This document shows, piece after piece, positions 6,379-10,207 of a stretch of 10,207 bases of DNA. Every line of letters begins with the position of its first letter. The first letter of the stretch is position 1. The stretch lies in NCBI GenBank assembly GCA_002727535.1, contig PBXH01000013.1, positions 1-10,207 on the forward strand. Direction: 5' to 3'. The notes beneath the pieces are model-generated. The model was not told the origin of the DNA. It saw only the letters and a list, made by a program, of their open reading frames with translations, and searched no databases. A program made the position numbers and the translations under genes. Origin of the DNA: Gammaproteobacteria bacterium. Its GTDB lineage: Bacteria; Pseudomonadota; Gammaproteobacteria; Magnimaribacterales; TMED112.

Positions 6379-7051
6379 GAAATTCATCTTCTACCTCTCC
6401 ATCGAGAACAAGATCATTTCTTGATTGCATATATACGTCTTTAACAAATTCATATTTATCTCCAATTATTAAATTTTCAGCTGCTAATAGGCGTTCACGA
6501 GTCTCTATGACATCAAGAGTTGTAAATATTATTTTCATATCTGCTTCATCAATAGCAAAATTACCTGACAGATACCAGCTAGCTGGATATCCTGCTAAAT
6601 CTCTAAGAGTTGATGGCCCTACAAAAGGTACAAAAACATATGGACCATTTGGTACGCCCCAATAACCAAGCGTTTGACCAAAATCTTCATCATGCCTCTC
6701 TAGTCCAGCATTAGTTGCTAAATCGAATATACCTCCCATTCCAAAAGTTGTGTTAATGAAAAACCTTGTCGAATCCTGTAGCGCTAAATCAAACTTACCT
6801 TGAAGAAGCTGATTAGCGATAGTATCAATTTCAGATAAATTGTTAAAAAAATTAGAGATGGATCTTTTTATAAGTTTTGGAGTGTAATCTCTATAAATTT
6901 CAGCTGTTGGCTTAAGCACAGCAACGTCGATTTCATCAAAGATGTTAAAAACTACCCTATTAATATCCTCAAATGGATCTCTGTCTATCTCTATATCTTC
7001 TTGAGGAAATGCTATAAAGCTCAAAAGCAGAATTAGAAGCATCTTTTTCAT
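6329..7051 (-). CDS. mlaA: MlaA/VacJ-family outer-membrane lipid asymmetry protein, no lipobox
   Basis: 240 residues matching MlaA: DPFEDINRVVFN (25-36; E. coli DPLEGFNRTMYN), RDYTPKL (54-60), SNFFNNLSE (66-74), TRFFINTTFGMGGIFDLA (95-112), the glycine-rich FGQTLGYWGVPNGPYVFVPFVGPSTLRD (124-151) and IETRERLL (182-189). MlaA, with OmpC/F, extracts misplaced phospholipid from the outer leaflet of the outer membrane and passes it to MlaC. The N-terminus MKKMLLILLLSFIAFPQED is a signal peptide, but no cysteine follows it, so it cannot be lipidated as E. coli MlaA is; cleavage near F15-Q17 is a guess. The C-terminus (217-240) is strongly acidic and its last part is encoded antisense to dusA. M4 is an alternative start. 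None of mlaBCDEF is in the window. Confidence 0.9.
   Translation of the reverse strand: MKKMLLILLLSFIAFPQEDIEIDRDPFEDINRVVFNIFDEIDVAVLKPTAEIYRDYTPKLIKRSISNFFNNLSEIDTIANQLLQGKFDLALQDSTRFFINTTFGMGGIFDLATNAGLERHDEDFGQTLGYWGVPNGPYVFVPFVGPSTLRDLAGYPASWYLSGNFAIDEADMKIIFTTLDVIETRERLLAAENLIIGDKYEFVKDVYMQSRNDLVLDGEVEDEFLMDFEFELLEDDLPEN
6333..6357. repeat. Palindrome in the dusA/mlaA overlap
   Basis: GGAAGAT-C-ATCTTCC (6339-6353) is a perfect 7-bp palindrome around one base. As RNA it gives a 6-bp stem with a 3-base loop on either strand. TTTT (6333-6336) and AAAA (6354-6357) can extend it past a 2-base bulge. It lies wholly within the 50 bases that code on both strands. No T-run follows on either strand, so it is not a canonical intrinsic terminator, but the position suggests a 3'-end role. 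Confidence 0.45.
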
Positions 7052-7075
7052 ACATAGAAAAGTTTAATATATAAT
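7047..7075 (+). promoter_or_regulatory. Putative metG promoter
   Basis: TTCATA (7047-7052, 4/6 to the -35 consensus) and a perfect TATAAT (7070-7075) are separated by exactly 17 bases. Transcription would begin about 7082, only a few bases before the metG ATG at 7086, and no Shine-Dalgarno is present. The -35 overlaps the mlaA start codon. Confidence 0.45.
7066..7071 (-). promoter_or_regulatory. -10-like element for mlaA
   Basis: TATATT on the minus strand lies 14 bases upstream of the mlaA ATG and overlaps the metG -10 by two bases. No clear -35 is seen. In DNA this AT-rich the match is weak evidence alone. Confidence 0.25.
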
Positions 7076-7085
7076 TGCACAGAAC

Positions 7086-8690
7086 ATGAAGTATTTAGTA
7101 ACAAGTGCTCTTCCCTATGCAAATGCACCATTACACCTCGGACACATTTTAGAGATAGTTCAAACTGATATCTGGGTAAGGCATCTTAATTTAAATGGTA
7201 CAGAGGCTCATTATTTTTGTGCAAGCGATACTCATGGGACTCCTGTAATGCTTAAATCTAAGGAGGAAAACATCACTCCAGAAGAATTAATAGAAAATAT
7301 TTATGGAATTCATAAAAATACTTTTAAAAACTATAACGTTAATCTAGCTAATTTTCATTCAACACATAGTGACGAAAATAAGCAGCTCACAACTGAGATA
7401 TTTAAAAAAGCACTAGATAAAGGTTTTGTTTATACAAAACAAATAAAACAACTATTTGATGATAAGGAAAATATGTTTTTAGCTGATAGATTTGTTAAGG
7501 GGGGTTGTCCAACTTGCGGTGCTGCAGATCAATATGGCGATGCATGTGAGGTGTGTGGTTCAACTTACGATGCATTAGATTTATCTGATCCTATATCAAC
7601 ACTTTCTGGCGCAAAACCATCAATTAAAGAATCTGAACATTATTTTTTTAGGTTAAATAAATTATCAAAATATTTAAACTCCAAAGTAGATGAACTCTCT
7701 AATCAAAGCCCAATAAAACATAAACTCAAAGAATGGCTTGATGGAGATTTAAAAGATTGGGATGTTTCGAGAGATGAGCCTTACTTTGGTTTTAAAGTAC
7801 CCGGAGAAGAAAGCAAATACATTTATGTATGGATGGATGCTCCAGTTGGTTATCTATCATCTATAAAAAATTGGTGCGATGTCAACAAACATGACTATGA
7901 AAAACTATTGTCAGACAAAGACACTAAACTAGTACACTTTATAGGCAAAGATATAGTTTATTTTCATCTTCTATTTTGGCCAGCAATGCTTCATGCAGCA
8001 GACATAGAAAATATAGAAGAAGTCTTTGTTCATGGGTTCTTGACAATAGAAGGAATGAAAATGTCTAAATCTCGAGGAAATTTTATACTTGCCGATGAAG
8101 CTCTTGAATATGCCAATGCAGATTTTTATAGATATTACCTATCATCAAAACTTAATACTGATATTTCTGATATAAATTTTTCAGTTGATGATTTTGTGCA
8201 AAAAATTAATAGTGATTTAATTGGCAAATATATAAATATAGCGAGTAGAACTCAGAACTTTCTTACAAAACATAACAATTCCGAAGTTAAACAAAACTGT
8301 CAAAATGAAACAAATAAATACAAAGAACTATATGCTGAAATTGTCAACCAAACTAATGATAGAGAATATTCAAAAGCATTAAAAAATATTATGTCAATTG
8401 CTGATGAAGCAAATTCATACATATCATCAATGGAGCCATGGAACAAAGCAAAAGAAGGCGATATAGCTTCCTGCATAGAAATATGCTCAGAAGCACTAAA
8501 TATATTTAAAGATCTTACAATCCTGCTAAATCCATACATTCCTAATGTTGCTGAAGATCTTTTTGATTTATTGAATTTAGAACAAATACATTATGATCAA
8601 TTAGGAAAAGACTGTCTTAAAGAAATTAAGCCTTTTAAACCAATCATAACAAGACTTGAAAAATCTGAATTTGAAGGAATACTAAACTAA
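7086..8690 (+). CDS. metG: Methionyl-tRNA synthetase, catalytic and anticodon-binding part only
   Basis: 534 residues of class I MetRS. The HIGH motif is HLGH at 17-20 after [15 protein letters not shown] follows at 46-53. The zinc knuckle has four cysteines, C141-P-T-C144 and C154-E-V-C157. [11 protein letters not shown] (249-259) and [16 protein letters not shown] (285-300) are family blocks, and the KMSKS loop is exact at 325-329. The helical anticodon-binding domain runs about 370-515 and ends at [19 protein letters not shown]. The E. coli enzyme (677 residues) continues into a linker and a C-terminal tRNA-binding domain; here the frame stops (TAA, 8688-8690) and that domain is a separate gene starting 2 bases later. 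The enzyme charges tRNAMet, including initiator. It is first in an apparent three-gene operon. Confidence 0.95.
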   Translation: MKYLVTSALPYANAPLHLGHILEIVQTDIWVRHLNLNGTEAHYFCASDTHGTPVMLKSKEENITPEELIENIYGIHKNTFKNYNVNLANFHSTHSDENKQLTTEIFKKALDKGFVYTKQIKQLFDDKENMFLADRFVKGGCPTCGAADQYGDACEVCGSTYDALDLSDPISTLSGAKPSIKESEHYFFRLNKLSKYLNSKVDELSNQSPIKHKLKEWLDGDLKDWDVSRDEPYFGFKVPGEESKYIYVWMDAPVGYLSSIKNWCDVNKHDYEKLLSDKDTKLVHFIGKDIVYFHLLFWPAMLHAADIENIEEVFVHGFLTIEGMKMSKSRGNFILADEALEYANADFYRYYLSSKLNTDISDINFSVDDFVQKINSDLIGKYINIASRTQNFLTKHNNSEVKQNCQNETNKYKELYAEIVNQTNDREYSKALKNIMSIADEANSYISSMEPWNKAKEGDIASCIEICSEALNIFKDLTILLNPYIPNVAEDLFDLLNLEQIHYDQLGKDCLKEIKPFKPIITRLEKSEFEGILN

Positions 8691-8692
8691 TT

Positions 8693-9025
8693 ATGGACGA
8701 AATAAATATAGATGATTTCATGAAAGTTGACCTTAGGATAGCTAGGGTTAAAGAAGCTATTGAAGTCCCCGAAGCAGATAAACTTGTTAAATTAATTTTA
8801 GATGTTGGGGAGTTGGGAGAAAAAACAGTGTTTGCAGGAATAAAGGCAGCGTACAAATTAGAAGAACTTGTAGACAAGAATGTTGTTCTAGTAAACAACT
8901 TAAAACCAAGACAAATGAAATTTGGTTTATCAGAAGGAATGATACTAGCAGCAGGTCCTGGCGGTGAAGACATATTCATGGTAGGGCCAGATAGCGGCGC
9001 AAAACCAGGTATGAGAGTTAAATGA
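8693..9025 (+). CDS. Stand-alone tRNA-binding domain of methionyl-tRNA synthetase
   Basis: 110 residues making a complete EMAPII/Trbp111-like OB-fold domain. [16 protein letters not shown] (4-19), [11 protein letters not shown] (29-39), VFAGIKAAY (46-54), [28 protein letters not shown] (64-91) and [11 protein letters not shown] (100-110) match the C-terminal domain of E. coli MetG, which ends DAGAKPGHQVK, so both ends are intact. In other bacteria the domain dimerises MetRS and strengthens tRNA binding; here it presumably acts as a beta subunit. It is in a different frame from metG, 2 bases after its stop. The AAGGA at 8674-8678 is 14 bases from the ATG, too far to be a good ribosome site, so reinitiation after metG is likely. 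A closest-homologue alternative is a CsaA/Trbp111-type protein, but the sequence favours MetG origin. Its stop overlaps the next ATG (ATGA). Confidence 0.92.
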   Translation: MDEINIDDFMKVDLRIARVKEAIEVPEADKLVKLILDVGELGEKTVFAGIKAAYKLEELVDKNVVLVNNLKPRQMKFGLSEGMILAAGPGGEDIFMVGPDSGAKPGMRVK

Positions 9026-10050
9026 AAACAGATATATTAATTATTGGTGCAGGTCCTGTAGGTTTATTTACAGTATTTGAAGCAGGGTTATTAGGGCTCA
9101 AGTGCACTTTAGTGGATAATCTTGATAAGCCAGGTGGTCAATGTGCTGAATTGTATCCAGATAAGCCTATCTTTGATATTCCTGGAGTGCCTTATCAAAC
9201 TGGACAAGAACATGTTGATGCTCTTTTAAAGCAAATAGAGCCATTTGACTATGATCTTATACTTAATGAAAGAGTAGAAGAAATAATTACAAACAAAGAC
9301 CATTGGACTGTTAAAACTAATAACAAAACAGAAATTGAATGTAAGAATATTTTTATTGCTGCAGGTGCTGGATCATTTGAACCAATAAAACCTTCTTTAG
9401 AAAAAGATTTCTCTATGTTTGAAGACAAACAAATATTCTATTCAATCAAAGACAAAAATATTTTTAAAAATAAGAAAGTAGCTGTCTTTGGTGGTGGAGA
9501 TAGCGCTTTGGATTGGACAATTGAGCTAGAAAAAATAGGAGCAGATGTCTCATTGATTCATAGGCGCGATGCCTTTAGAGGTGCTCCTGATTCAGAAATG
9601 CAGGTAAGAAAACTTGCTGATGAAAAGAAAATTAAATTACTAACTCCATTTATCATTAAAGATTTTAATGCAGGAGAGAAAATAGAGAATGTTGTGCTTT
9701 TTAATTCAGAAACAAAAGATGACTCAACTATATCTGTTGATTACATTCTTTTCTTTTACGGATTAAATAAAAAACTTGGTCCAATAAATGATTGGGACTT
9801 AGAATTATCTGGAAACAAAATAAAGGTAAATACTGAAACTTTTGAAACCGAGCAAAAAGGAATTTTTGCTGTTGGTGATATAAACACCTACGCAGGAAAA
9901 CTTAACCTGATATTATCTGGGTTTCATGAAACGACACTAGCAGTCCAAGAAGCATTCAAGCGAATTCATCCAGGAGAGCGCGTGCCCTTTGGTTACACTA
10001 CTTCAAGTAAAGATCTTCATGAGAAACTTGGTTATAAAGATTCTAAATGA
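9022..10050 (+). CDS. Ferredoxin/flavodoxin-NADP+ reductase, thioredoxin-reductase-like (YumC type)
   Basis: 342 residues with two Rossmann domains. The FAD site is [11 protein letters not shown] (4-14), followed by [21 protein letters not shown] (35-55). The NAD(P) site is [13 protein letters not shown] (153-165), with IHRRD (179-183) able to hold the 2'-phosphate of NADPH. The second FAD motif is IFAVGDI (281-287). The redox CxxC of true thioredoxin reductase is missing (GGGDSALDW stands there), which with the length and C-terminal extension (about 315-342) assigns it to the TrxR-like FNR group. It moves electrons between NADPH and ferredoxin or flavodoxin in the cytosol. GAGAG at 9013-9017 is not present in full; only a weak GAGAG-like purine run precedes the ATG. 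It overlaps the previous gene by 4 bases, and sits beside bfr, suggesting a role in reductive iron release; that link is inference. Confidence 0.9.
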   Translation: MKTDILIIGAGPVGLFTVFEAGLLGLKCTLVDNLDKPGGQCAELYPDKPIFDIPGVPYQTGQEHVDALLKQIEPFDYDLILNERVEEIITNKDHWTVKTNNKTEIECKNIFIAAGAGSFEPIKPSLEKDFSMFEDKQIFYSIKDKNIFKNKKVAVFGGGDSALDWTIELEKIGADVSLIHRRDAFRGAPDSEMQVRKLADEKKIKLLTPFIIKDFNAGEKIENVVLFNSETKDDSTISVDYILFFYGLNKKLGPINDWDLELSGNKIKVNTETFETEQKGIFAVGDINTYAGKLNLILSGFHETTLAVQEAFKRIHPGERVPFGYTTSSKDLHEKLGYKDSK

Positions 10051-10062
10051 GAATCATTAGCA
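10048..10062. promoter_or_regulatory. Fur-box-like palindrome upstream of bfr
   Basis: TGAGAATCATTAGCA fits the 7-1-7 Fur consensus TGATAATNATTATCA at 12 of the 14 defined positions. It begins on the stop codon of the reductase and ends 15 bases before the bfr -35. An upstream position would suit activation of an iron-storage gene when iron is plentiful, as reported for some Fur-activated genes. A competing reading is the short hairpin AATGA-GAA-TCATT (10046-10058). AT-rich DNA raises the chance-match rate. Confidence 0.48.
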
Positions 10063-10077
10063 AAATTTCATTTTTTC

Positions 10078-10106
10078 TTGATTTTTAAATGTAAAGACAC
10101 TATAAA
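10078..10106 (+). promoter_or_regulatory. bfr promoter, predicted leaderless transcript
   Basis: TTGATT (10078-10083, 4/6) and TATAAA (10101-10106, 5/6) are separated by exactly 17 bases. The initiation point expected 6-7 bases after the -10 coincides with the A of the bfr ATG at 10113, and no Shine-Dalgarno exists in the six intervening bases. A T-rich stretch (10066-10076) upstream could act as an UP element. Confidence 0.58.
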
Positions 10107-10112
10107 TTCACT

Positions 10113-10207
10113 ATGCAAGGGAACGGTAAAATAGTTGACCATCTAAATAAAGTTCTATCAAATGAACTAAGAGCTATCCACCAATATTTTCTACATTCAA
10201 GAATGCT
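10113..10207 (+). CDS. bfr: Bacterioferritin, 5' part only
   Basis: Thirty-one complete codons and two bases of the next are present before the window ends. The peptide begins [18 protein letters not shown] and continues [13 protein letters not shown], which aligns with the first helix of E. coli Bfr ([31 protein letters not shown]). E18, the first ferroxidase-centre ligand, is in place (NE18L). Bacterioferritin is a 24-subunit, haem-containing cage that oxidises and stores iron in the cytosol. The haem-ligating methionine (near residue 52) lies beyond the window. It follows the NADPH reductase gene by 62 bases with its own promoter and a candidate Fur site. Whether it is full length cannot be seen. 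Confidence 0.9.
   Translation, partial: MQGNGKIVDHLNKVLSNELRAIHQYFLHSRM

Noticed and set aside
8300..8539. Antisense open frame within metG
   Set aside because: Shadow of the metG anticodon-binding domain; no family resemblance.
8672..8692. metG broken by frameshift (pseudogene)
   Set aside because: Both products are complete, with conserved ends, a stop/start spacing typical of coupled genes and no decay elsewhere; kept as a split gene, with a sequencing error still possible.
8644..8979. Antisense open frame covering the tRNA-binding domain gene
   Set aside because: The plus-strand gene in the same interval matches the MetG C-terminal domain end to end; the antisense product is Ser/Thr-rich and unrecognisable.

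Overview
The window reads as ordinary chromosome from an AT-rich, streamlined gammaproteobacterium, plausibly a marine pelagic lineage of the SAR86 type. The lineage is my inference from base composition, gene density and protein resemblance; no marker here proves it. Supporting signs are the divergent rluC/rne pair (the same arrangement as in E. coli), NhaB, DusA and MlaA homologues, and almost no spacer DNA. The longest non-coding stretch is 190 bases, and it appears to be the structured rne leader. There are no insertion sequences, CRISPR arrays, phage genes or signs of recent transfer.

Layout: a tRNA-Leu(CAA) gene (+) runs tail-to-tail into rluC (-), whose last codons and stop lie on the opposite strand of the tRNA. 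rluC and rne (+) diverge from a 190-base region holding a 12-bp long-range stem and a hairpin that covers the rne ribosome binding site. rne converges on nudC (-) with a 20-base coding overlap built into a large inverted repeat. nudC diverges from nhaB (+) across 31 bases. nhaB overlaps dusA (+) by 4 bases. dusA converges on mlaA (-) with a 50-base overlap. mlaA diverges from metG (+) across 34 bases. metG, a separate gene for the MetRS C-terminal tRNA-binding domain, and a TrxR-like ferredoxin/flavodoxin-NADP reductase form a tight operon (2-base gap, then a 4-base overlap). A Fur-box-like palindrome at the reductase stop codon precedes a leaderless-looking promoter and the start of bfr, which runs off the end.

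Functionally, much of the window is RNA metabolism: tRNA-Leu, 23S pseudouridylation (RluC), mRNA decay and processing (RNase E), tRNA dihydrouridylation (DusA) and methionyl-tRNA charging. NudC hydrolyses NADH and, in E. coli, removes NAD caps from RNA. NhaB fits a sodium-rich habitat. MlaA belongs to outer-membrane lipid asymmetry. The reductase and Bfr, with a putative Fur site between them, suggest iron storage and reductive release.

I see no undescribed multi-gene system. The points most worth a second look are departures from family norms: RNase E without its zinc-link cysteines and with a very short tail, a two-gene MetRS, MlaA without a lipobox cysteine, NudC missing one zinc ligand, the rne leader fold, and three convergent gene pairs that all overlap.
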